Below, in pieces: positions 1 through 6,849 of a stretch of DNA of 11,089 bases. Each line of letters begins with the position of its first letter. The stretch's first letter is position 1. The DNA lies in assembly GCA_905204915.1 (NCBI GenBank), contig CAJLBR010000035.1, positions 1 through 11,089 of the forward strand. The letters are read 5' to 3'. The position numbers and the translations under genes were made by a program. The stretch comes from an uncultured Clostridium sp. GTDB taxonomy: Bacteria; Bacillota; Clostridia; TANB77; CAG-465. Below the pieces are notes generated by a model, which searched no databases, was not told the origin of the DNA, and saw only the letters and a list, made by a program, of their open reading frames with translations.

Positions 1-663
1 AATATCTGATTCTATACCTTTAATCATTGTTTCTATAACATATTCAATTAATTCTCTTTCATCTGATGGAAGTTTTGAAATGTCATAATTGTCATTGATA
101 TAACTTACGTATTCATCAACAGTATCAAAGAATTCTTTATATAAATCATCAGTATATTCCTCTGTTTGAATCTTTGTGTCAATGTCTTCGCATAATTTTA
201 TTACTTTATTGTATCTTGTTGATTTACCTTCATCTTTGATATTTTGTTTTACTTCTTCAATTGCTGATGAAATTGCAAGAAGTGAAAATTTTATATCCTC
301 TTTTGATTTAAATTTTGAATTTGTTACTCTATCATATTCCATTTCTAGAAATGCCTTTTGTAACTTTAATCTTTCTATCTTGTCAGTAGAATTTATGTTT
401 TCTACTATTTCATCTGGATAATTAAGTTTTAACTCATACATTTCTCTTTGCATTATGTCATATTGATATTTAACAAAAACTATTTCTCTTAGGATATTCT
501 CTTGGTATACTTTTTGATCTTCTCTTTCTTCTTTGCGCATAACAGCTAAATGCTCATCAATAGCATGATTCATTTTGCTCATATTAACTAATATTACTAC
601 GCTTTGTATAACTCTATCGAAAAGATTTATTTTCTTTTTTGAACTTAAAACTATATCTGCCAC
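1..663 (-). CDS. Unrecognised protein, 3' end cut by window edge
   Basis: An open frame of 221 codons runs without a stop from a GTG at 661-663 to the left edge, so the C-terminus is missing. The GTG is chosen because a strong AAGGAGAGG site (671-680) lies 7 bases upstream, and an in-frame TAG lies a little further upstream. The only other candidate start between them is a TTG without a comparable site. The product begins VADIVLSSKKKINLFDRV, is rich in Glu, Lys and Ile, and looks mostly helical. There is no obvious signal peptide; a short hydrophobic stretch (VIQSVVILVN) near residues 18-27 is too short for a convincing membrane segment. I do not recognise the family. A promoter lies directly upstream, so it is probably transcribed on its own rather than from the pilin-like gene, which ends in a terminator before it. 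The open frame is certain; the function is unknown. Confidence 0.8.
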   Translation of the reverse strand, partial: MADIVLSSKKKINLFDRVIQSVVILVNMSKMNHAIDEHLAVMRKEEREDQKVYQENILREIVFVKYQYDIMQREMYELKLNYPDEIVENINSTDKIERLKLQKAFLEMEYDRVTNSKFKSKEDIKFSLLAISSAIEEVKQNIKDEGKSTRYNKVIKLCEDIDTKIQTEEYTDDLYKEFFDTVDEYVSYINDNYDISKLPSDERELIEYVIETMIKGIESDI

Positions 664-731
664 TTTTAACCCTCTCCTTATTTTCAACGTCTATATTTTA
701 TTTATTATTACATCTAAATACATCTACCTAT

Positions 732-759
732 ATTATATCGTTTTTTCAAATAAATGCAA
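732..759 (-). promoter_or_regulatory. Sigma-A-type promoter of the left-edge gene
   Basis: Reading the minus strand, TTGCAT (754-759) and a perfect TATAAT (732-737) are separated by 16 bases. The -10 box lies about 69 bases before the GTG start, which gives an untranslated leader of roughly 60 bases. The leader shows no obvious riboswitch-like structure. Confidence 0.6.
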
Positions 760-792
760 GTGTTTGGAGCCAAATTGTAAAAAAAATAAATA

Positions 793-852
793 GAAAAAAA
801 GGCAATACTTTGAATAAAATTTTGTACAATTTTATCCAAAGTTTTATTGCCC
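793..852 (-). terminator. Intrinsic terminator after the pilin-like LRR gene
   Basis: A long imperfect hairpin spans 801-851. GGCAATA pairs with TATTGCC, CTTTG pairs with CAAAG, and an inner AATAAAATT/AATTTTAT arm closes on a short loop. On the minus strand it is followed by seven T residues (complement of 794-800), the classical Rho-independent layout. It lies about 45 bases past the stop codon of the gene at 899-2350 and separates it from the promoter of the next gene. Confidence 0.75.
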
Positions 853-898
853 TTTATTTTAAAGAAAATACTATATTTTTATTACCATAATATATTTT

Positions 899-2350
899 TT
901 ACTTTTCAGTTGTTAAAGTTGCATTATTTGCTCCCCATTTTTGTCCGCTAGGAATACTTCCTTTAAAAATTAAATTAGTAAAGTTTCCTTCAGCAAAAGC
1001 ATTGCTTCCAATAGATGTTACTGAAGCAGGTATAGTAATAGAAGACATTCCGCACTTTGCAAATGACCAAGAACCAATAGAAGTAACTGTACTTGGTAAT
1101 TCAACATTTTTTAAACCTGTAAGTTCATAAAAAGCTCTATCACCGATATAAGTTATTGTTCCGTTAAATGTAATAGTTTCTATAACATTTTTATTGCTTT
1201 GGAATACATTAGCAACATTATTTGTTCCATTTATAACACCTTGTGGTATAGCAATTTTCTTTATTGCATTTGTGTTATTGAAGAAATTAGATCCTATTTG
1301 TTTTAAAGTTGTTGGTAATGAAACATATTCAACACTTGAACAGTTACAGAAACAATCAGAACCAATTGTTTGAACACCTTCTGGAATAATTACTTTCTTC
1401 AATTTTACACAATTGAAAAATGCTTGTCCATTTATTTCCTTTATACTTGAAGAGAATTTTACATCTTCAAGATTTGTACATCCGTAAAAAGCTGCATTAC
1501 CAACTGTAACTAAAGTATCTGGTAGTTTTACATTTACAAGTTCTGTTTTACCTTGGAAACATCCATTAGGAATTTCAGTTACAGTATTACCACCTATTTT
1601 ACTTGGTATTTGAAGATTTGAAGGTAAAGTACCTGATCCTTTAATTTTTAATGAACCATCGCTTCCTACTTCAAAAATATCACTTGGTGTATAATCATCA
1701 TATTCTATCTTTTCAGTATCACTACCTTCCGTTGTATTATCTGCATCATCAGTAGTTTTTATTGCAAGGAACATAGAAAGTGTAACATCATCAGTTATTT
1801 TAGTGTCTTTTGCCTTTGCTCTTAACCACTTAGGAATTTTATCTAAACTTTCATATACCAAGTATACATTTGTATTAATGTCTATATACCATTCACTATC
1901 AGAAGTTGGTGTTTCTGGTAATTTGTTAACAAGTTCTTTATATTTATCTGATGGAATTTTATAAGCTTCTACAACTTTATTATTATTTAATTTAATATTT
2001 TGAGATTTGTCTTTATTTATTAGTTTATATCCTCCAGCATTCCATGTATCTCTTCCATCATCATTTTTTTCAGCTTTACTGTTAGAAAGATCTATTCCTT
2101 TTCTAACACTTCCAGTACCAGTTAATATTTCTTCTGTTGTAAAATATGATTTAGTTTCTACTTTTGCATTATTTATATACAAAGCTATGTCTGTTTTTAT
2201 ATTATCGTAATTTGTACATACTTTTGAAATTTTTGCACTATTTATTGGATTATTACCAGTAAGATTCATAATTACAGCAGCAGCTAATATCAAAACAACT
2301 ACTATAGTAATTATAAGTACTATAAGAGAAATACCTTCTTTTTTTCTCAT
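899..2350 (-). CDS. Prepilin-like surface protein with BspA-type leucine-rich repeats
   Basis: This 483-residue protein has two clear parts. The N-terminus (MRKKEG, then ISLIVLIITIVVVLILAAAV) is a type IV prepilin-like leader: short, basic, a Gly at the cleavage site, then about 20 hydrophobic residues. The Glu usually found at position 5 of mature pilins is absent (Val instead), as in many clostridial pilin-like proteins. From about residue 225 to the end there are around eight repeats of about 23 residues of the BspA/LRR_5 kind (pattern 'aFxgCtxLkxvxiPxsvxxIg'). Such repeats form an extended solenoid and are known in adhesins. The middle (about 40-220) is unrecognised. I infer a membrane-anchored or pilus-incorporated binding protein exposed outside the cell. 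ATG 2348-2350 is preceded by AAAAAGGGG, 9 bases away. It begins 68 bases after addB with no terminator between, so some read-through is possible, and it has its own candidate promoter. Confidence 0.85.
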   Translation of the reverse strand: MRKKEGISLIVLIITIVVVLILAAAVIMNLTGNNPINSAKISKVCTNYDNIKTDIALYINNAKVETKSYFTTEEILTGTGSVRKGIDLSNSKAEKNDDGRDTWNAGGYKLINKDKSQNIKLNNNKVVEAYKIPSDKYKELVNKLPETPTSDSEWYIDINTNVYLVYESLDKIPKWLRAKAKDTKITDDVTLSMFLAIKTTDDADNTTEGSDTEKIEYDDYTPSDIFEVGSDGSLKIKGSGTLPSNLQIPSKIGGNTVTEIPNGCFQGKTELVNVKLPDTLVTVGNAAFYGCTNLEDVKFSSSIKEINGQAFFNCVKLKKVIIPEGVQTIGSDCFCNCSSVEYVSLPTTLKQIGSNFFNNTNAIKKIAIPQGVINGTNNVANVFQSNKNVIETITFNGTITYIGDRAFYELTGLKNVELPSTVTSIGSWSFAKCGMSSITIPASVTSIGSNAFAEGNFTNLIFKGSIPSGQKWGANNATLTTEK

Positions 2351-2380
2351 ATTATCTACCCCTTTTTGTAATTTTCATAC

Positions 2381-2415
2381 ATTATAATATTACACAATAA
2401 TAAAAAATTAATCAA
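2381..2415 (-). promoter_or_regulatory. Candidate promoter of the pilin-like LRR gene
   Basis: On the minus strand TTGATT (2410-2415) is followed after 17 bases by TAATAT (2387-2392), which runs directly into a perfect TATAAT (2381-2386). Either could serve as -10; the spacing favours TAATAT. The region is extremely AT-rich, so chance matches are likely. Confidence 0.4.
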
Positions 2416-2418
2416 GTA

Positions 2419-3408
2419 TTATAAACAAATATCTTTCCTACAAACATCGGAAAATTTACAATACTTGCAGTAATCAGCTTTCTTATTTGGTTTTATTTTA
2501 ACTTTTCCTGCCATAATCTCTTTTCCGATATTTTTTAATATTTCTTCCGTTTCTTTTAAAAGTGATTCATATTCATCTTCTTTCAAGGCTTTATTTTTAT
2601 TTTCTAAACTTCTTGCAGTTATATCTATAAAGCTATTTTTAGATTTAAAATTTTTATCCATTTTTTCTAGTATTTGTACATCACTTAAAAAAATACCTTT
2701 TAACTTTAATTTTTTTACGACTTCATTTTTTATTTCTTCTTCATCTGTAGTAAATTCTTTTATATTTACCAAATTATTTGATAAATTAAAATATAACATT
2801 CCTGCTGGAATAATTTTCTTATCTTTATTATTCTTTTGGGTATTTTTAATATATGCATCAAGATAAGTCACTAATTGTAATGATATTCCCTCTTTAATAT
2901 CATCCAAATTCAAATCCCTTGCAGAAGACTTATAATCTACTATTCTTACATATTCTGTATCTTCGTTTACATATTTATCTACCCTATCAATTTTTCCAAT
3001 TATATTCATAAACGAATTTTCGCCAATCTTTATTCTTATAGGCGCAAGCACTGAATTATTTGAAAAACTTATTTCATAGCCCGCTGGTAAGAATTCACTT
3101 TGGTTGAAACTTGTTGCAATAACCATCACCACTTTTTTCATAGTGTTGTATAGTCTATTTTTTAATATAAAAAATCTTACATTTTCCTCATTTTTAATTA
3201 ATATTTTATTAAACTTGCTATTTATTATTTCTTCTAACTTATTACTTACTTTTTGAAATTCCTCTTCTATTAATAATGAATGCCATGGTATCTCATTTTG
3301 GGTCAAATAGCACGAAAATTCTTCTAATACCTCATGCATAAAACTTCCAATATCCATTACTGATATTTGAAATTCTTTTTGTTCTTTTAATCCTAAAGAA
3401 TAGTTCAT
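2419..3408 (-). CDS. addB: AddB C-terminal fragment: PD-(D/E)XK nuclease with Fe-S cluster
   Basis: This is the nuclease half of AddB, which in AddAB processes double-strand DNA ends and degrades one strand up to Chi for RecA-dependent repair. Visible motifs are GKIDRVD and VDYKSSARD (metal-binding core of the PD-(D/E)XK fold), LQLVTYLDAY (the Q-x3-Y motif), and a C-terminal CKYCKFSDVC (C-x2-C-x5-C) providing three ligands of the 4Fe-4S staple. The fourth ligand, the Cys of KKCPFSYF, is encoded just upstream of the first ATG. The ATG at 3406-3408 therefore falls inside a conserved motif and is not a natural start. The frame is homologous upstream to at least 3480 and open to about 3546. On its own this piece would lack a complete Fe-S cluster and is unlikely to fold. 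It continues the helicase-like fragment upstream in the shifted frame. Confidence 0.85.
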   Translation of the reverse strand: MNYSLGLKEQKEFQISVMDIGSFMHEVLEEFSCYLTQNEIPWHSLLIEEEFQKVSNKLEEIINSKFNKILIKNEENVRFFILKNRLYNTMKKVVMVIATSFNQSEFLPAGYEISFSNNSVLAPIRIKIGENSFMNIIGKIDRVDKYVNEDTEYVRIVDYKSSARDLNLDDIKEGISLQLVTYLDAYIKNTQKNNKDKKIIPAGMLYFNLSNNLVNIKEFTTDEEEIKNEVVKKLKLKGIFLSDVQILEKMDKNFKSKNSFIDITARSLENKNKALKEDEYESLLKETEEILKNIGKEIMAGKVKIKPNKKADYCKYCKFSDVCRKDICL

Positions 3409-3500
3409 AAAATATGAAAATGGACACTTTTTAAATAGCTCTAATTTAGATACACTTGTTTCTAATTCTTCTCCAAAAATATTCTCTATGCTTTTTTTAT

Positions 3501-5714
3501 TTAAATTATCATCGCTTTTACGTATGCTAATATTTTTCCATATTTTTCATCATTTTTGAAGAATTTATATATTTCTTTTATTGTTTTTAAATCATAATCA
3601 CTAAGCTTATTATTTATAATGATATCGATAACTTTCTCAAAAATTTCATCTTTAGACGTAGAATAAATGTCTAACTTATCGTCTTCTTTTGTAACGCTTC
3701 CTTCTACCTTAAGATTCATTATTTTTTCTATAGAAGATACCATAGCAGATTTTCTTAAAGTATTAAGATTTGCATCAATTGATGGAATTAGCACATACAA
3801 TTTTTCTGATACATTATTAATTGCTTGATATATATTAAATTCAACCAATTTTTGTTTGTCTGTTACTGTTTCTTTTAAAAACATATCTTTCTTTTCTAGA
3901 ATTTCTAATTCACTATCTTTTAGCAAAATATCTTGATTTGAAATATTTGGAAATTTATTTTCATTTACTCCTACAAAAAACACTTGCTTTTTTGGACTAG
4001 CCGAATATCCATTAATATCTGCTAGTTCAACCTGATCCATAGTCTCCGGAATTGTTTTTAAATTTACGGTATTAATTAACATTAACACTATTTCTTTAAG
4101 ATTTCTTATATCAAGGCTTTCTTTTTCATAAACTTTATACATTGAATTAAATATTGTAACTAAATTATCCCATATTTGATCTGATACAGCTATCTTTTTT
4201 TGTACTTCATAATTTAGATTTTCTTTAAGTTCGTTAATATTTTTATCGTAATTTTCAAAAACATTTTCAGTATTTAAATGTTCATATATGCATTTTCCAA
4301 TTGTTAATATTTCTATATCATTTTTATCTATATTAGTAAATTTATCAAATATAGTAATTACCTTTTCTCTAAGTTTATTTATTTTTTCTAAATCATATAA
4401 ATATTCACTATTTCCATTATTATTTCTTTGAAATTCTTTGTTAAAGCTATATATATTGAATTCTTTTATATAGTTTTCTAATATACTTACATCCTCTATC
4501 TCAAAGTCATTTAATCCTAATTTTAGAATACTTATAATATTTTCAGATTTTAAACCTGATTCTACTATATCTAAGAGCCTAATTATATATTGAACTAAAA
4601 CACTATCTAGCATATTGTAATTTACATTAGAATAAAATGGTATTTTATATTCATAAAATTCTCTTTTTATAATATCTTCATACTCGTCTATATTAGTCGT
4701 ATAAATTAAAAAATCATTATATCTATATCCTTCTTTTATTTTTTGATTAATTTTTTTAGCTATGTATTTAGCTTCATCATATGGACTTGTAAGAAGTTCA
4801 AGATGTATATTTTCTGATTTTGATTTATATTTATCTGATTTTAATTTAAATAAATTATCTGATAAAAATTTTACATCTTTATTTCCATTGAAATAACAAT
4901 TATCTAGTACCATATTCCTTACTTCAACATTTGAACTGTTTGCAAGCTTTAAAAGTTTTAAATATGTTTTATTTGCAGTACTAAAAATATCAAGGGTTTC
5001 TCCAGAGTATACGTCATTTACATCGATTATATCTGTACATAATGAAATAGTTAATTCAAACTTATTTTTTAATAATTTTTCTATAAAAAGATATTCACTT
5101 TTATTAAAATTGTTATAACCGTCAAAATATATTTTGACATTTCTATTTGATAACTCAAGTTTTAATATGTTATCCAAAAAAATGTTCATTTCATCTTCAT
5201 AATCCACATATTTTTCAGACATTTTACTTTCATATTTTTTATATATTGAAATTAATTCTGATAACTTACTTTCTAATAATTTGTTTTTTAAACTTGGTAA
5301 TTCTTCTTCTATATTAATATTACTTTTTCTAATTAAATCCATGTATATTGAAAGTGAATTTATAAATCCTGGCTTATTAACAACCTTAGAAAACATTTTA
5401 AAAGTATCTTTTTCATTTTTTATTATGCTAGAAAGTATTAATTTTTTATCTATATTTGATAAGTACTTTTTATCTAAATTAAAATTATATTTTTTTAATT
5501 TATTTTCTATAAAATCTTGTATTGTAGTTATGTTTACTCCTATAAGACCATTTGTACTTAAGAATTTCATATATTCTTCTTCAGCCTTTACTTTCATAAA
5601 AGAAGGCACGAATAAAAAGACATTTTCATTTTCTGAAATGTCTTTTTTTATATTATCATATATGTATGTACTCTTTCCTGTTTTAGAAACGCCAAGAACT
5701 ATTTGTAATCCCAA
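3501..5714 (-). CDS. addB: AddB N-terminal fragment: helicase-like domains
   Basis: This 737-residue frame is the N-terminal and central part of AddB (ATP-dependent helicase/nuclease subunit B). It opens with LQIVLGVSKTGKST, a Walker A loop at residues 8-16 in the position typical of AddB. A motif-like stretch near residues 575-595 (DQVELADINGYSASPKKQVFFVGVNENKFP) matches the conserved AddB/UvrD-like 'vfvlGlneg.fP' segment. In the family this part binds the partner AddA and helps recognise Chi. It ends early in ...AYVKAMII because of the frameshift, which separates it from the nuclease domain. The start is TTG (5712-5714): an in-frame TGA lies 6 bases upstream, and GGTGAT sits at the right distance. 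It begins 12 bases after the scpB stop, so the two are probably co-transcribed and coupled. addA, normally the next gene, is not present downstream. Confidence 0.88.
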   Translation of the reverse strand: MGLQIVLGVSKTGKSTYIYDNIKKDISENENVFLFVPSFMKVKAEEEYMKFLSTNGLIGVNITTIQDFIENKLKKYNFNLDKKYLSNIDKKLILSSIIKNEKDTFKMFSKVVNKPGFINSLSIYMDLIRKSNINIEEELPSLKNKLLESKLSELISIYKKYESKMSEKYVDYEDEMNIFLDNILKLELSNRNVKIYFDGYNNFNKSEYLFIEKLLKNKFELTISLCTDIIDVNDVYSGETLDIFSTANKTYLKLLKLANSSNVEVRNMVLDNCYFNGNKDVKFLSDNLFKLKSDKYKSKSENIHLELLTSPYDEAKYIAKKINQKIKEGYRYNDFLIYTTNIDEYEDIIKREFYEYKIPFYSNVNYNMLDSVLVQYIIRLLDIVESGLKSENIISILKLGLNDFEIEDVSILENYIKEFNIYSFNKEFQRNNNGNSEYLYDLEKINKLREKVITIFDKFTNIDKNDIEILTIGKCIYEHLNTENVFENYDKNINELKENLNYEVQKKIAVSDQIWDNLVTIFNSMYKVYEKESLDIRNLKEIVLMLINTVNLKTIPETMDQVELADINGYSASPKKQVFFVGVNENKFPNISNQDILLKDSELEILEKKDMFLKETVTDKQKLVEFNIYQAINNVSEKLYVLIPSIDANLNTLRKSAMVSSIEKIMNLKVEGSVTKEDDKLDIYSTSKDEIFEKVIDIIINNKLSDYDLKTIKEIYKFFKNDEKYGKILAYVKAMII

Positions 5715-5724
5715 CTTACATCAC
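5712..5724 (-). promoter_or_regulatory. Ribosome binding site deciding the TTG start of addB
   Basis: Minus strand: GGTGATG follows the scpB stop codon TAG almost immediately and precedes the TTG by about 5-6 bases. There is an in-frame stop upstream and no ATG or GTG near the N-terminus that would keep the Walker A loop, so TTG is the only credible start. The same GGTGAT core precedes scpB and the gene at 9238. Confidence 0.6.
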
Positions 5725-5726
5725 CA

Positions 5727-6308
5727 CTAACTATTTTTATTATCACTTTCTTCTGATTTATTTTCAAAATCAGAAACTAATAACTGCTCATCATTTATTC
5801 TAACATCTTCAAAATTTGGAAGTTCTTCCACACTATTCACTCCACAAGATTTTAAAAATTCACTTGTTACAGCGTAAGCTGCTGGTCTTCCTGGTAAATT
5901 AAGTCTTGCAACTTCTTCAATAAGCCCACACTCTAATAGTCTTCCAACAGCAAAGTCACTATTTACTCCCCTTATTTTTTCTATTTCAGATTTTGTTATT
6001 TTTGGATTGTAAGCAATTATTGTTAAAGTCTCAAGTGCAGATGTAGATAAATTCTGTCTTTTAGTATTTTCAACAAATTTATTAACAAATTTATAATAAT
6101 CTTTATTTGTAACTAGTTGATAAGCATCTTTTACTTTTACTAAAATAACTCCTGAATCACCACAGTATTTCTTCTCTATTTTTTCAATTGCCTCTATTAC
6201 ATATTCCTTTTCAACCTCTAATGTTGCAGATAATTCATTTGGGGTTATTTCCCTACCAAGAGCAAATAAAACTGCTTCAACAATTTTTTCTAAATTTTCA
6301 TTTTCCAT
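5727..6308 (-). CDS. scpB: Segregation and condensation protein B
   Basis: ScpB is a kleisin-associated subunit that, with ScpA, joins SMC to form the bacterial condensin needed for chromosome compaction and segregation. The 193-residue product has the usual ScpB length and two winged-helix domains. The first covers about residues 5-75 (EKIVEAVLFALGREIT...). The second covers about 88-165 and carries the family signatures LETLTIIAYNPKITKSEIEKIRGVNS and LPGRPAAYAVTSEFLKSCGV. The last ~25 residues are acidic and probably disordered. ATG 6306-6308 has GTGGTGAT 4 bases upstream. It is the first gene of a scpB-addB unit and is divergent from the small gene at 6469. The partner gene scpA, often directly upstream in Firmicutes, is not here. 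Identification is confident. Confidence 0.95.
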   Translation of the reverse strand: MENENLEKIVEAVLFALGREITPNELSATLEVEKEYVIEAIEKIEKKYCGDSGVILVKVKDAYQLVTNKDYYKFVNKFVENTKRQNLSTSALETLTIIAYNPKITKSEIEKIRGVNSDFAVGRLLECGLIEEVARLNLPGRPAAYAVTSEFLKSCGVNSVEELPNFEDVRINDEQLLVSDFENKSEESDNKNS

Positions 6309-6329
6309 TTTATCACCACATTTTGAGTA

Positions 6330-6335
6330 ATTATA
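6330..6335 (-). promoter_or_regulatory. Possible -10 box for scpB-addB
   Basis: A perfect TATAAT on the minus strand lies 21 bases before the scpB ATG, leaving a very short leader that still fits the ribosome binding site. No good -35 box is found 16-18 bases upstream, so this is weak evidence in such AT-rich DNA. Confidence 0.35.
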
Positions 6336-6385
6336 TCAAAACATTCAAAAAAATTCTATATTTATGCCAAATTTAATCAAATTTA

Positions 6386-6414
6386 TTGACTTTCAAATGT
6401 TTTTATGTTAACAT
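6386..6414 (+). promoter_or_regulatory. Promoter of the Asn-rich small protein gene
   Basis: TTGACT (6386-6391), 17 bases, then TAACAT (6409-6414) preceded by TGT, an extended -10 element. The -35 match is 5 of 6 to consensus. The leader is about 48 bases. The layout predicts strong expression. Confidence 0.6.
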
Positions 6415-6454
6415 AGATATATACGTATCTAAACCAAAGTTATAATTAATCAAT

Positions 6455-6460
6455 AGGAGG
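6455..6460 (+). promoter_or_regulatory. Consensus Shine-Dalgarno site of the small protein gene
   Basis: AGGAGG, 8 bases before ATG 6469. It is the strongest ribosome binding site in the window and fixes the start of the short gene. Confidence 0.8.
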
Positions 6461-6468
6461 CCAAAATT

Positions 6469-6678
6469 ATGGCAAACATGAATTCTTCAAACGGATCAAA
6501 CGCAAACAACAACACATCTTCTAACGGCGGAGGAAAAGTTATCCTTATTCCAAAGAAGCCTAACAGAAGGTACAATTTTCTCAAGAACAAATGGGAAGAT
6601 TTTGATCCAGTTGAAGAAGCGAAAAAAGAAAGAGAAAGAAAAAAGGAATATAACCACAAGTATTACAACGGTTATTAA
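6469..6678 (+). CDS. Small Asn-rich, charged protein of unknown function
   Basis: A 69-residue protein with a low-complexity Asn/Ser/Gly N-terminus (residues 3-22), a short hydrophobic strand (KVILIP), a compact motif RRYNFLKNKWEDFDPVEEA, and a Lys/Glu/Arg-rich helix ending in KYYNGY. There is no signal peptide, membrane segment or cysteine. I do not recognise the family. It is certainly a real gene: promoter, AGGAGG site, ATG and a strong terminator enclose it as a single-gene transcript. Codon use differs from its neighbours. By my count, 11 of 13 Asn codons are AAC, and ATC, CTC, TAC and AAG appear, whereas nearby genes prefer AAT, ATA and AAA. In AT-rich Firmicutes such a bias is typical of highly expressed genes, so I infer an abundant small cytoplasmic protein, perhaps one binding nucleic acid or ribosomes; that role is a guess. 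Confidence 0.82.
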   Translation: MANMNSSNGSNANNNTSSNGGGKVILIPKKPNRRYNFLKNKWEDFDPVEEAKKERERKKEYNHKYYNGY

Positions 6679-6701
6679 TTAACATCTATTCTCATAACAC
6701 T

Positions 6702-6732
6702 AAAAACACCAGATTAACTTCTGGTGTTTTTT
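6702..6732 (+). terminator. Intrinsic terminator of the small protein gene
   Basis: AAAAACACCAGA (6702-6713) pairs perfectly with TCTGGTGTTTTT (6720-6731) around a six-base loop, and the stem runs into a T-tract. It lies 24 bases after the stop codon and is symmetric enough to work in both directions. Confidence 0.9.
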
Positions 6733-6779
6733 ATATTTATAAACTAATTTTATAGACTCTTCTACATTTAATTTTTTCC

Positions 6780-6808
6780 TTGTGTTTTTTTTATTTTTAT
6801 GCTATACT
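6780..6808 (+). promoter_or_regulatory. Candidate promoter of the clpE-like operon
   Basis: TTGTGT (6780-6785), 17 bases, TATACT (6803-6808) preceded by TGC, an extended -10. No CtsR-type operator (direct GGTCAAA repeats) and no CIRCE inverted repeat is visible around it, so control by the usual heat-shock repressors is not supported. The start at 6850 has GGAG at 6835-6838, a rather long 11 bases away. Confidence 0.5.
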
Positions 6809-6849
6809 TTACTTGCTATATTTAGCAGATTAATGGAGATGATAAATTT

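Larger units (their letters stand above)
2419..5714 (-). pseudogene. addB: addB, complete in length but interrupted by one frameshift
   Basis: The two fragments below join into one AddB of about 1,100 residues, close to the usual length of roughly 1,150. The first frame stops at TAA (3501-3503). The second frame is open from just after a TGA at 3547-3549, so the shift must lie between 3501 and 3549. Adding one A to the AAAA run at 3516-3519 (minus-strand sense) joins the frames smoothly as ...AYVKSDDNLNKKS..., leading into the family motif TSVSKLELFKKCPFSYF. No other damage is visible on either side, so this is a fresh mutation, a sequencing or assembly error in a homopolymer, or less likely a slippage site. 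Confidence 0.75.

Noticed and set aside
2381..2424. TTATAATA/TATTATAA inverted repeat around the addB stop as a terminator
   Set aside because: The arms are pure A/T, the loop is long and there is no T-tract after it; it is more simply explained by the -10 region of the downstream gene.
3510..3525. Programmed -1 ribosomal frameshift in addB
   Set aside because: GTA AAA GCG allows a simple slip but is not a canonical X-XXY-YYZ heptamer, and no strong downstream stem was seen; a one-base indel in the A run is the simpler reading.
5281..5730. Plus-strand open frame of 149 codons opposite addB
   Set aside because: It is the complement of a clear AddB coding region, with no ribosome binding site and a Phe/Ser/Ile-rich composition typical of antisense frames.
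6469..6540. The AAC-rich start of the small gene as a DGR template repeat
   Set aside because: Template repeats are rich in AAC codons, but the non-adenine positions here do not line up with the variable block at 10455-10580, and the segment sits in a well-formed gene.
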